Shown: piece after piece, positions 21,536-36,007 of the stretch
How the letters are laid out: each line of letters opens with the position of its first letter
Position numbering within the stretch: the stretch's first letter is position 1
Assembly: GCA_019925105.1 (NCBI GenBank)
Contig: JAHGAU010000013.1
Span: 930,001 to 994,000, forward strand
Direction of reading: 5' to 3'
Length of the DNA: 64,000 bases
From: Niebla homalea
Lineage: Eukaryota; Ascomycota; Lecanoromycetes; Lecanorales; Ramalinaceae
Program-made: the position numbers and the translations under genes
Notes under the pieces: generated by a model
Told to the model about the DNA's origin: nothing
What the model saw: only the letters and a program-made list of their open reading frames with translations
The model's database searches: none

Positions 21536-22197
21536 GGCGGAAGCGCCGCTCTAAAGACACTGTAAGGTTAGAGTTGGATAATACAGTTTTAACATTGGCC
21601 ACTTGGACATTCGCCTCGGTCGCTTCCGCTTGTGACAGCGAAATCGAAGTCTATGGCAAGATGACAGTGTGAATATGTGAAGGATCGATCGCAGTGGTGG
21701 ATGTTCGCTATCGCCCCTTAAGCCCATGCACAGTTCGCCCTGTCCCGATCGGCGCTGCTTATCGGGATCTTTGACCGATCTATTACTCGAACAGGCCAGC
21801 GCTAGTTGAAATTTCTCTTACTTACGGCAGCCATTAGATTAAAAAAAAGAGGCTCTTCGGCATTAGATTCTACAGGTCCATTCTCGATGCGGGGTCCCTG
21901 AGATCGAATCCAGATTCCATTCTTTTTCTTCTCGTCGATCTTCGGCCTTGCCTTCATTTTCTACAATGTGCCATCTGCTTTTTGCCACCATCCTCCCCGA
22001 CTTCAAGATTCATTGCCACATGAATCATGAGCACAAAGGAATTTTCCTACGTACCATGCCTCGCCTTGTGGACCAAAGTCTGAGAGAGTATGGCTTGGGG
22101 GTGAGCTTAGGAAAGTTATAGTGAGACCACCGGAATTTGGCCTTAATCCTGCCCAACTTTTGGTGGCCACTATAACTTTCTTGAGCTACCAAAGGGT
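21536..22197. other. Divergent intergenic region with a foldback next to the receptor gene
   Basis: About 660 bases between the P450 and STAND receptor genes. Contains short A-rich and pyrimidine-rich runs near 21840-21960 and the inverted repeat listed at 22103-22190. Confidence 0.5.
22103..22190. repeat. Imperfect inverted repeat (foldback) just upstream of the STAND receptor start
   Basis: Arms of about 28 nt around 22103-22131 and 22162-22190 share a perfect 13-bp core GAAAGTTATAGTG, with flanking GAGCT..CCACC matches and a ~30-nt loop. It ends 8 bp before the proposed ATG, so it may fold in the mRNA leader or be a small foldback element. Confidence 0.75.
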
Positions 22198-25100
22198 ATG
22201 GATCCGCTGTCCATTGCGGCAGCAACAGTCGGAACAGCCGATGTTGCTTTCCGTTTGGGAAGATTCATTAAGAGAACCATCCAAGGGGCTAAGACTGTGG
22301 ACAATGAGCTTCGGGAGCTTCTCTCTCAAGTCGAGAATCTCAGGCTCGTCAGCACAGGAATCACCAGCATCACCCAAGCGCATGACTTCGACCAGACACT
22401 GCGAAGGTCTTTCGCGGATGCTAACAGTCAGGAGTGGGAGCAATTATGGGGAGAGACGGGGAGAATCTCGAAGGAAGCCGGGCGAATCCTGGAAAATCTT
22501 GAATCAATCCTGAAAGACATTCACAGGGTTGACTCGAATCTATCCGAGGATGACGTTGAGCAAGTCGAGACCCTCCCAACCACCACAAATCGATCAGTGA
22601 GGTCATTCATATTTTCATACCAATATTCGAAATCTTGCTGATCAAATATCTGATCCAAGGGGCCACGAGGTGGGACCATACAAAATCTCAAATTCAATGT
22701 CAACAACCTCAAGATCCAACTCCGGAAGGAGTCTAGGGCAAAAGAGCTTGGAGAGATCCGACAACACCTTGACACAAGTCAAATTGCCCTGAATACCTCT
22801 CTCTCGATGATCAACTTGTGAGTGCTCAGACTCCGCAACAAGACCAAGGAGGTTCTATCTCACGATGGCCAGGGGATGGAACGTAAGGTCGCAAAAGTCG
22901 ATCAGCGATTCTTTAAAGGAATCTCAAGAGCAATTCACCAGCTTGTTCAAGATCCTTCTTGAGAAGGTCAACTCTTTGCAAAAGGCCGCCCCCCCAGACT
23001 CAGAATTGTCTAATCGAATGTTTACAGCTCCACAAGCAAGCAAGGAGTTTACAGGTCGAACGTGGCTACTCAATCAGATTGAAGAAGCCTTCGGCTTAAA
23101 ATCGTATACTTCCGCTGATCATGTAGACTTTGCACCGTCTCCTAATAGACCTCTGTCGAAGTCAACAACCCTTTCAGACAATGAGTCTCTTGATAATTCA
23201 GCACCTCCCTCTGGGAGTAAATACAGACCGGATGATAGTTACATTCACGGTGGACAGAAGCAAAAGCGATTTGTGTTGCAAGGGGTTCCAGGTTCGGGTA
23301 AGGTACGATATATGTCATGCTACTCGTGAGACATGTTCAACAGAACGTCGTTAACCATGTGATTCAGACGGAACTTTGCCGAAAATTCGCCGAGCAGAAT
23401 CAATTCCGCTTCTGGGGCGTTTTCTGGATCGACGCAACGTCTGACGAGACCGCTCAGAGCTCCTACAAAGATATCGCTGATGTTGCTGGTGTAGGAGATG
23501 GTAGCATCAAGACTGTGCTTGCATATCTCGCTGGTCTAGTCCATCCATGGCTTCTCGTGATCGACAACGCTGATGATGAAGATATGAACGTCGAAAAGTA
23601 TTTCCCTGGTGGCTATAGAGGACATATCTTGGTCACCACCCGTCGGCCCGCCTTGAGAAGTTTAGGAAACGTCGGTGCTGGATCTTGCCAGCTTGAGGAA
23701 TTAGACGAGATGGAGGCTCATGACCTCTTGCTGAAACATGCCGAAGAGGAGCGACCATGGGATGATTTCGCCCGAACGACAGCCAAAAACATAGTGAAGG
23801 TTCTAGGCTACTTGCCACTCGCCCTTGTGCATGCAGGCAAAGCGATCGCGGAGGGCATCACAACACTAGCAGAGTACATTCGTTGGTTCAATGATAGCTG
23901 GGATCATGTGCGACTGCAAAGCAATTTGTCAGGCCGCGTGGTGGATGACGCTCGTAAAAATGTCTTCGCTCCGTATGAAGCTATCCTTCAAAATTTGAGC
24001 TTTGAGCCTACCCAATCCGCTCAAGATGCTGTTGAACTTCTCAAGATGTTTTCATTCCTCCATCACGAGAACATCACCTTCGATCTCTTGAGTAAGGCTG
24101 CAAGTTATCCGCCGAAGGTAGAGATAGAATCAAGGAGTCGACATGACAGTGAACAAGCAGAGAAAATGGCTAAGAAGGCTAAACCGATGGTGACCGGGCC
24201 ACAGCCGTGGAGGCAAAGGTTCAGAGACAGGCTAATCCAAGCCGTGACGTGGTACGAGGAGCGAACGAATTCTCCGGTTCTTCCTGTGGTCCTTCGACAT
24301 AGCCCGGGAGCTTTGAATATCCTGGAAGAATTTTCAAAAGACAGACTCAGATTGGCTCTAACAAGGCTGACACAGAAGTCTCTCATTACTGAGAGATCAA
24401 AGAAAGGCATGAAGGCCTACTCGATGCACCCGCTGATCCATCAATGGGTGAGGGAAAGGCCACAGATGAGTATTGCGGAAAGGGGTCTGTGGTGCCAGGC
24501 TGCAATTACTACGTTAAACCAATGCATTGACCTGCCACCCCTGGGCGAAAAGGATGCTGACTTCCGCCGTCAGCTCCTCCCGCACTTGGACGCTGCGATG
24601 AAGTTCCAACAAGAGACTGAAAAGAGCCTCGTCAAGAATCAAAAAACGCGAAGTCTCTCATCCTTCCTTTTCCTTCGGATCTCATCCTTCTTGCTCCCTC
24701 GGAACCTGACTATTGGGCGTCCCAAAGCCCAACAATTCGCAAGATTCAGTCGAGTGTACCTAGAGTCTGCACGGTTCCAAGTTGCCGCAACCTTGCAAGA
24801 AAAGGTCCAAGACTATGTGATCGAGGTGCTAGGTGCAGAAGACGAAAGGGCCGTGATAATCAGGCTGGCGCTTTCAGCTACTTATTGGTCATTGACCCGA
24901 ATCAACGACGCTGCGTTGTTGCAAAATCAAGCCCTGGACACTTGTGTTAACGTACTAGGCTTGGAACATCACAGGACGCTCAAAGTCATGGACCATTTGG
25001 GCAAGACTGAATGCTTCCGTGGCCGATTCAAGGAGGCCCGAAAACTGCATGAAGACGCGCTGGCTGGGATGGAAAAGATTTTACCGTCAGATCACGAGGA

Positions 25101-25929
25101 TATTTTCTACGTGCTCGATAATCTTGGGATTGTTTGGCATCGATATTTTCAATACAGCAAATCAGTTCAATTTCACAGCGAAGCCCTAGAAGGCCTAATC
25201 AAGGCTCTAGGTGCGGATCATGATGAAACCTTGAAGGTAAAGGAAAATCTTGCCATAGCCCATCTGGAAATGTCTTTGGACTACGGTGTCGAGATCCGGC
25301 TCAGCAAGGACGAAACTACAGCCGACTCGCTGCGAAAGGCATATGAACTCGAATCTGAAGTCCTTGAAACGCGGCGAAAGAAGATGGGTAAAGAGAATAA
25401 CTGGACACTCTGGGCGAGATTCAACTTTGCTCGCATCAAAGCTTCTCTCGGCTGGCTCGAAGAAGCAGAGGCGGACATGTGGGCAGCATTGGAATCCGGC
25501 ATCAACAATCTCGGCGATACCCACTTTGCTATTCTAAACGGCAAAGCGCATCTCGCCAGGGTCATCGTCGCCCAGAAGAGATACGATCAAGCAGAAGCAA
25601 TGTTTGAGGACGTCACCGAGAAGAGTAAATTCGATAGCGGCCTGCGATCCGAGGGCGAGAGCCCAGACCATCTACTAGCTGTGTGGTACTACTCGGGGTG
25701 CTGTCATCTGAACAGCAAACCCAAGAAAGCCTTGGAGTTGCTCGAAGGGATCTATGCTGGCCTTACCCGCATTGGAGCGGAGAAACATCCTTTCTGGCAG
25801 AGAGTGATCAAAAAGCTGGAGGAGCTGCGGAGAGAGGTTCAAGAGGTTCACGGATTAGATGACAATGTAAAATTGGCTTCACGCGACAACGAAGCGAAAG
25901 AAGTTCAAAGAGCAGAAGTTGCGGCCTGA
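22198..25929 (+). CDS. STAND/NLR-type receptor: Helo-like N-terminus, NB-ARC, TPR
   Basis: Fungal STAND protein of the class implicated in non-self recognition and programmed cell death. Proposed exons 22198-22596, 22660-22817, 22873-23302 and 23368-25929 (introns 63, 55 and 65 nt) give 1182 aa. Domains: residues 1-~130 start MDPLSIAAATVGTADVAFRL, typical of the fungal N-terminal domain of STAND proteins; a coiled linker; P-loop GVPGSGKTELCRKF (completed only by splicing across 23303-23367); Walker B WLLVIDNADD; ILVTTRR; GYLPLALVHAG (GLPLA-like); and a C-terminal array of kinesin-light-chain-like TPRs (about 24880-25860). The 22818-22872 intron (GTGAGT..GGCCAG) is the weakest: it removes an in-frame TGA at 22819 and fixes a frame offset, but the skipped stretch also reads protein-like, so a disabling mutation pair is the alternative. 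Confidence 0.82.
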
Positions 25930-26086
25930 CATTTTAAGACGAACGAATGAGTCGATAACAATGTCACCAATGTTGAGCGAGTAAGACTTATTACTGAGGT
26001 ACCACATCCATCCACCGCGATGAGTTACGCACGAATGTCCAAAGAAATTCCCAATCTGTCCATTGCACAAGTTCTTTATACATCAC

Positions 26087-29000
26087 CTACAGCTTGGCGT
26101 GAACGTCGTACCCACCACTTTTATCGTGGGTAACATTCTCAGAGATCTCCGGAACGCCCCAGAGTGGCAGGACAGACTTGTCTTCGGGACTTTCGACTAT
26201 GGTACTAGATACCGTGACGACCAGCGATGGGATGTCCTCCGATTTGATCCACTTTCCGCTCGACTAGGTGCATGTCAGCAATAGTTCTCCGAAGGGTCTT
26301 GGTGGAGGCTCACATTCTGCACGCGCCAGTGTAAATTGTCCTTTAGATATGGTTCGACAGAGGAAGGTTCGAGATCCTTCATTTCGGCTTTCAGTAGCCT
26401 GACAGTCAATGCCACACCTCCACTGACCACAGCATTGTTCTGATTGTCTTTGATGCAATTCTGGCAACCTGTCTTGCCTATGGCGGGGGAGAAAGTGCTA
26501 TGGGTCCCCACCAGATTGGGATCTTGTGCCCAATTCTCTGGGAGGGGATTGAAGTCGCCCAGGAAAACATGGACGAAGAATGAGCCGTCCACAGCAAAGT
26601 TCTCGATCTGGATGTTGACGAGCCATTCGCGACGGTGGACGGCCTTCAAGTCAAAGTTCGGGTAGTTGCCAGGCGTGATCTGGAATCTCCCTTCCAAGTA
26701 GGAGGTCCCCGCTAAGAGCCGTCAGTCTGCTCCTATACCTGGGTGTGCATCCAAAGTTTCACATACCGCTAGCTTTGTTCGCCAGTGCATTCATCCGGTT
26801 CGCTTCCTCCACAGCAGCATCGGGGACCGGAGGATAGGCTTTGGGGTCCTCCGGTCCCAAGAGGTCAATTACTGTTTTGCCTACATATCGACGCAATCCT
26901 TCAGGGTCATTGCTGTCAAAGTACGTGGTGGGGATCTCGGGATACGTGTAACCGAACTTGGCGATACTGTCCCAGCTGTCAACGTCGGGCGAAGTGAAGA
27001 ACTTGCCGTTACGGTGTCGGAAAGGGTAGAGTGGCGTTGTCTGGTCCTGGACAGTTCCCTCTTTATACATGATGGTTGTCTCCTTGGCTTTTTGAGGCTC
27101 CACATGCGTTTCTGGATGAAGTGCTTGCCAAATCGAATACATTCGGTCGACGTTGGAATGGTGAAGCCAGAAGACGGGATCAAAGCCTGCGTACATTGGG
27201 TCGCCCTACGTGAACGATGAAATCAGTATTACTGAAGTGATGAGGCCTTCGAGAGCATAAGTCGAAGGGAAGAGAAGCGGTGAAATCTGCTGACCATGTG
27301 TCCATCGAGAGGGGTGGGATCGACTCCGCACAATACGTGGATGTTATCATGAATGCCTTCCAAAGATTGCGAATTGTTGATGTTTGACGTCCCAGATTCG
27401 TAGCCAGTGGTGGCGAACGGCTGGTACTCATTGACTGTCATCACCTTATAGGTTTGCTCTCGAATATTCCAATGCTGCTTTGACATCTAGACAAGGGTTA
27501 TGGAGTCAGTATCGCTCCAGGGGATATGAATCTAGAGGCCACGAGATGTGCGAAGAAGTCATTGTGAGACGGTGCAAGGGAATCCAGATTATGACAAGTG
27601 CACTCACCTGCTGATCAACTACGTCGTGCTGGCTAATGCCATCATCGTCCGGGCACCGCATTGTTTCCATCCAATTCGACCATACTTGATCCGGTGCCTA
27701 GGAATCGTAATGATCAGTAAGCGTGTTACAAAGGATGTTTTCGTCTGTCACTACTAACGTTTGGATCGTTCGGCCTCCCATCAATGAAATGCCTCTTGTG
27801 CATTTCGCGGTCTTGGAAGTTGTATTTCAACAAGGGGTTGGGAATCTTCTTGAATGTCACAACGCCACCTGGGCCCCCAAAAGCGACCGCAACGTGATCA
27901 TACATCACGGCACGCGGGAGACAGCTGTTGTTGATTGTCCAATCCCAGTATCTGGTGGCGATATCAGTATCGTGCCAATGTATTGTTCAGTCAGATCACC
28001 CACGGGAACCGTAAGGACTTTGCTGCATTCTCGTATCGTGGCCTAAGCAAAGCACCGGTGAATTCTTTGGCGATCTCGATCGCTTCTGCCCGGACTGCTT
28101 GCTATTCACTGTCAATCAAAAGATGGCCATTGGGCAAGTCACACTCACTTCCAGCAACAACAAGTATACTCTGTGCCAGGCGGGGAAGAGCACACTGTGA
28201 CGGGCTCAGCAAGGGTCCGTATATGATGATTGATTGGATATTACCTTCGATGGCAACAATAGCCACCTTCGTTGTCTTGTGGCTGCTCTTGCTCTTCAAA
28301 AGGCCAACGAATATATGGGACACCATGGATACCTTTTTGTCGTTACTACTTGACGATTACTGCAAGATGAAGGTGACTTACTAGCAATGCCATACCAACT
28401 CATTGAATCAGTTTGAGGCTTAGCTTGGAGTTTGGCTATCGCCCTGATGAACAAGTCAAATTGCTCCTTATGATGAACTTGCATGTCACTGATCTCGCGA
28501 CGGACATGGACAGGACCACTAGCTCCAGTGATTGGGATGAGAGTGGCCATGGAAGCATCGTTGGGGACTCCCAATGACTGCGCTTCGTCTAGGGATGGCT
28601 GCCAGCCCTCACTATCGAACCATTTGTGATAGATAGTACTATCCACTCCACGATAGAATACATCTATGCGGCCGGGGGTCGGCGTGATGATGTTATCGAT
28701 CGTCAAGCAGACACCACCAATGTGGTTGAAGCCGCTCCATGAGCTTCCGATGAAGTAAGTATGAACCAGCGATCTATCTGCTGCAATAGCAAATACATCA
28801 AGGCGGTTTGGTCCCCATGAAACTGCCTTCGGTGGACTAATGATGTCGTTTCCTAGACTACCAGGTATCCCTCAGTTTTGGTAGACTGGAGATTGGGGAG
28901 ATTCAACATACGTTTCAGCAGGTAGCCATGTCTTCCCATTGTAAGCTTGATGAACCAAGGCCGATTTGTTGCTTCTCGCAAAGTAATGAACGCTGTTCCC

Positions 29001-29955
29001 TTCTTGGGACACCGCGGACGGGAGACCTGAGCAGGATATTAGGACTGGATGAGTTCGTGACGTATGCAAGAGCGCTCAATGGGATAGATTCAGAGGGCTT
29101 TTTTACCAGAAAAATTACCACCCTGACCTCGTTAGCTATGAGAAATGCATCGGATATGCCGATCTTCGTGGCTCACCAAATTATCCCAATGCGGTCCCCC
29201 TGAAGGCTGCTCGTTGTCCCACGCTTGAAGCCACACATTACCTTCCGGTCCTAGGGTGATGACGCTCAACGCATGAGGCCCACCGATCGCAAGGGCAACT
29301 CCTGCTTGGCAGACACCTCCGCGACCTGTCCAGTCTTCTCCAGGAGGTGTGAATCCGGTCTGGTCCAGCTTCTTATGGTACGAGCCACCGTCAAGGCCTA
29401 TCATGAGAATGTCGACACGGTCCTTGCCCTGGTTAATAGCCGCTGGTGGTCCTGTCCAGGATCTGAGTAGGACGGGAAGTCAGTAACGCTTCCAACAAGC
29501 CATCTATCCTTGGCGAGAGCTCGACAGGATCGGGAAAACCCTCTCTGAGAGCTACCTACCCCCCAAGACTGACTGGCTCTTGCCAGGTTCCATTCTTCAA
29601 GGCGATGTAATAGAGCTTGCCGTCTGTGTTGACTGCGAAAGCGTCGATGTGATCCGGTTCGCGGCTGATGCATACCGGTTGACCGACCCAAGTACCGGCG
29701 CTGATCTTGTCGAAACTCGTATCACCTGGTGACCAGCGCTTTCCCTCCTGCATGAAAATGTCAGCATTCAAACTGCCCTAAATGGCTTCGTTCGAGTTCG
29801 CAGAACCCATCATCAGACGAGATTGTGGGGGTGATGCTTTGCCACTTCACGCCCACTTTCATAAGTCGACATCGACGTACCCAAAACTTATGATAGAGAC
29901 CACTATCGGCGCCGCAGATCACGACGTCGATACGGAATTGAGCCGACGAGATCAT
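26087..29955 (-). CDS. Tyrosinase with N-terminal seven-bladed PLL-like lectin propeller
   Basis: Oxidises monophenols/o-diphenols to quinones. Fifteen exons join in phase: 29955-29881, 29747-29560, 29462-29177, a 4-nt exon 29122-29119, 29026-28912, 28857-28382, 28332-28245, 28194-28149, 28101-28004, 27951-27759, 27697-27608, 27486-27295, 27205-26767, 26711-26314, 26263-26087; 954 aa. Residues ~1-330 hold seven repeats of the type [17 protein letters not shown], as in PLL/DUF346 beta-propeller lectins. Residues ~340-954 are tyrosinase: copper A ligands in IHGVPY, GYCCH and FPAWHR; RFPYWDWT; copper B ligands in GIHDNIH and [14 protein letters not shown]; then a Tyosinase_C-like beta domain ending DVHAKL. 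Propeller blade 7 and the tyrosinase start share one unbroken exon (28857-28382), so the fusion is real. Start ATG has context CACCATGA. No signal peptide, as in many fungal tyrosinases. Confidence 0.9.
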
Positions 29956-30959
29956 GGTGCTCGGGATCGATGTGTTTCTAATGCAAGATATATTCAGGTT
30001 GTAATACCCTTTGAGTCGTTGTGAGCAAGTTATCGCAGGCTGTTATTCTAATACGTGGATCACGAAAGATTTAAGGTGAGCTATCAAGCAGAAGCAGTCG
30101 TTCGAGCTAACTGAAGGAGAGAACAGAGCGAATAGTTAAGCTGCCTTGGTCCCACCCTATCACCAAATTGGCTATTCGATCCCTTGCTGGCGCGGAATTG
30201 GCAGCTGAAAGAGACTGGGTCTGAGGAGCGGCCATCACCAATCATATATGTCAGCCGCCTTGCCACCTGACTGTGCGAAATACAGGATGGTCGATCGCAA
30301 TATCCTTCCAGGTTCTGCCGACTCGATCCGAATTGAAGAGCTGAAGAGAATGAGTGAACGTCTGGCCATCGGCCATTAAGCCAACCCGATTCGTATCCAG
30401 CTGATGTGGTGGCTGCCAAAGCTCTGCGTCCACAGCGACCGATTAGGAAACATGTATGGTGCTAAGAGCCCTGTGGCATCCTCGTCGACATTCGGATGCA
30501 GGACAAGAATCATAGTCACGTTCGGCGCTAAAACATGCAGACTGCAGCTGCCAATCACTGCACAGAATTTTACTAAATCAGCAAAGCGACAGCGGTACTG
30601 TGGCATCATCCCTGCATCGAGCTTACGGAGCACTTGGGTTTCGGAAAAAGAATCTTGGGATCGACTTCATTGAACTTCAAGGCCTCTGCGAGGAACGCCA
30701 ATGTCGCTTGATATGTGGCGGATAACACATCAGACAGCTGACGTGGCAAAAGTGATGCAAGATTACAGCAAAATAGGTCCAGACGGTTCTCTCCTGAATA
30801 AGGTATGCTACAAGCTCTTTTTACCCTGTAGAGAATGTGCTCATTCGATCCCCCGCAGAATCAAACCATAAAACAGACATCTCTCACTTCCTGAGCCAGT
30901 GCTGCAGGCTCTTTCAAATCAACACAGATCGCCTACACTGCTTTGTCTTTGAATCAAGG
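29956..30959. promoter_or_regulatory. Head-to-head promoter region of lectin-tyrosinase and lectin genes
   Basis: About 1.0 kb separates the two divergent starts. Minus-strand open frames at 30251-30433 and 30376-30633 overlap each other; the first has a faint propeller-like look (RVGLMADGQTF) and could be an extra upstream exon or an old blade fragment. I could not join it in frame, so the region is called regulatory by position only. Confidence 0.4.
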
Positions 30960-32105
30960 ATGGTTTCTCAGACCGACGCTCTTCGCCGGACAAGCATAGC
31001 TGCCTGCTTTGTTCTTGGCGACGATTTGCACGTCTTCTTCCAAGATCTTGAGGGTGAAATCCGTCACGTTTGGTATGACTACGCGAAAGGCTACCAAGGT
31101 GGCACAAAAGCCAGCATAGTCTCGGTAGCCAGGGACACCAAGTACAATGGACCGATTGCTGTTGTATCATCTAGGTACAGCGACTACCAGGTAAGGGCCC
31201 TCATGTGTCATCAAATACCCGTCAAGCAAAGAAGGAGTACCAACATCGTTCGCGTTCGTCATTTTAGATCACTCTGTTCTTCATTGGAAAGTTCTACTAC
31301 CTTCGAGGCATCGAGTTCGACGGTGCAATCTGGAGACCGCTCAAATCGCTCAATCGACAGAGGATTCGCGTCCACCCGTCTTCATCTCTCGCAGCTCTGC
31401 GTTCGGACCTTGATCAAAAATTGTGGCTCTATTGTCAAGACATCAACGGCAACGCTCGGGAGCTCCTCTATGAGAGCGGGCAATGGGCATACACCTCCCT
31501 CTGCCTTCCAGCTCTGGTCGGATCGAGCCTTGCCTGCGAGAAATGGCTGAACGATGACTCGACTCTTCGGGAGATACAATTTTTCTATCAAGATCCCACC
31601 ACCGAGATCCGCTCACATTTCTACCTCGAAGCGGACAGACAGTGGAACTATGGCAAGTACTAAATGCTTCTTTTCCAGAACCTTTCAGGCTCTGATCTCC
31701 ACACTGGAACAAGACTGACACACGCACGTTTGTTTGCATCCATTAGGTTACCTCCACATTCCCAACCAGCCTCCCCAGACCGGGATCGCTGTGGCGGCGC
31801 ATAGGCACCTTGGCTACAATGCAGACGTGGCGCGGGTGTACGTCGTAGAGCCCAGCAGAATCGTGGAACATGCCTTCTATTCCGACACGGAGCAGTGGGC
31901 CACCACGGAGCTGACTCAATCGCTCGCAGAGAGTAAAGCGGCGGCAACGTGGTTCCCACTGGACGGCAATCCTGAGGTCCGGCTGTTCTACCTTGGGCTG
32001 GAGGGCGAATTGAAGGGATACAGTTTCCAGCATCGATCTTGGACCAATGAGCATGATTTGCCATGTTCTGATGCAGTGAGTCGGAAGCTGCTGAGTAAAC
32101 TGTAG
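30960..32105 (+). CDS. Fungal fucose-binding-type lectin (FleA/AAL-like propeller)
   Basis: Six-bladed beta-propeller lectins of this family bind fucosylated glycans. Three exons, 30960-31190, 31268-31652 and 31747-32105, give 324 aa, close to the ~312-320 aa usual for the family. The blades show the family pattern of aromatic and acidic residues: DDLHVFFQDLEGEIRHVWYD, ITLFFIGKFYYLRGIEFD, KLWLYCQDINGNARELLYE, REIQFFYQDPTTEIRSHFY, ARVYVVEPSRIVEHAFYSD and EVRLFYLGLEGELKGYSFQ. Intron 1 is GTAAGG..TTTTAG; intron 2 (31653-31746) starts GCAAGT, a GC-AG intron, the only way I found to keep frame. Start chosen at 30960 (AGGATGG); an in-frame ATG at 30837 would add 41 unrelated residues. No signal peptide is evident, as usual for this family. 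Confidence 0.87.
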
Positions 32106-33705
32106 GATATGGTAGTAACAGTATGACAGTGATGCCCCCCAATCAGGCTCTCAGCCTCTGCAATATTATCATAGTGACTAGCTACCCATACAATCTTTTG
32201 TAACTCTCCACTTCTAAGAAATCAATCCAATTATCGCAGGGTATCCGTCTGGGTGCCGAAACACATGAATGACAGGACATGTTTCCCACACCAAGCTAGA
32301 CGACTTTTGGGCCACGAATCCGTTCAACCCCCCTGATCTCGCTGTCGTGAACGCGCACAGACAAGGAGCGCCAGCCAGATCAGGCAGAGCTGATGGCCCA
32401 GAAATTGCCAACGCATGGGTCACCAAGCTCATCGGAACGGTCAATGCCCATGAGGACTCTTAGGTGGCGCAAGAAGGTCACCTGGGAGAGATCGGGAGCA
32501 GGACATGAGCTGGTGGAGACAAGGCCACCAAACGGGCGAAGCGATTCATAGCAACGATCTCATCACAATGCTGCCGTTCGTACGTACCAATGGGGCCGAA
32601 CGTCGATATTCAAGTGGTGTGAACTGTTGAAGCCGTCCGTTCCGGATGCGGCGGCAGGCAGGCCGGCCTTGAACTCAGCAGTAAGACGGTCAGCCAGCTC
32701 GCGTCATCTGATCATGAGGGTGTAACATGAGGGTGTAAAGGTACAAGGAGTTCCTCAATAGAGAAGGGAAGGTTTGATTCGCTGTCGCAATTCACAAGGC
32801 CTAAAACGGAGCTTACAACCGATGTCAAAAGATTTTTCTTTTGACGGTTTGGACATACACACACAAACAAATTCTCCGGGCGAACCGAAACATGAGCCAG
32901 TAACGCTGATCCAGCTGAGACATGCCCCCCAACACCAATCTTCTTTCGAGCCGATCGCCCCCCTGTGAACGGACGACTCAGGCCGTGAGGCGCTGCGGCT
33001 TTCGTTCTGACAGCTGAGTAGTTTCCGTATTGGGACCGGCCCGTGGGTTCAGACAGCCTCAAGCGCCGGCTTAGTACTTGACCGCGGGCCAGAAGGGGGA
33101 AAGGCTCGACGGAAAATGTCAGCTGCAGGGGTCAGCAGTTCAGATCGTGCAGATGTTCGGCTGCAATGTGGGTATGTGATGCGGCTGCAGCACGCTTATG
33201 CCGGGATGTAGGACGTCTACGATGCCACGGCCACGACTTAGCTGACATGTTGGGGGCCTTTCCTGGTGCAGGACGCGTAGCTTGACGGTGACGATCTTTG
33301 ACAGGAGCTGACACTTAGGGAATGATATGGATGTCTGAGCGCAACACATCATCGATCCTTGAGCAGCTGAGCTCGTCGCTACACTCCTAGTAGTCTCTAC
33401 TTACCCCTATCAGCGAATTCGGCTTTCGTCGGACGCCCTTGGGACAGAGTGAAACATTTGTATCCAAACATGCAGCGTATGAGGACCGCGAAATCTTACC
33501 GGGCACATTACTGTGGCCAAACCGGAGCTGGACCCCTCCAAATAGGGGGCAGGAGGCTCAGGACGGTCGCCATAGCAAGACCTGGGTGCCAGCTCTAGCA
33601 ATTGCGCTGCGAGACTTTGTGCTATACCGCGCCTAATACCTTCACATGTATAACATCGACCTTGGAAATTCTGCCTCAAGGCTTAAGCAGACCAAATCGG
33701 CCACG
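32106..33705. other. Long intergenic region, 1.6 kb
   Basis: No frame longer than ~115 codons and none recognisable. Around 32700-32740 the word CATGAGGGTGTAA occurs twice in tandem. Possibly promoter of the monooxygenase at its right end; otherwise nothing identified. Confidence 0.4.

Positions 33706-36007
<2,302 letters not shown>

Noticed and set aside
26275..26313. Stop at 26275 as the end of the tyrosinase
   Set aside because: A GTGAGC..CACCTAG intron (26264-26313) leads in phase to a 59-codon exon that continues the expected C-terminal beta domain ([11 protein letters not shown]).
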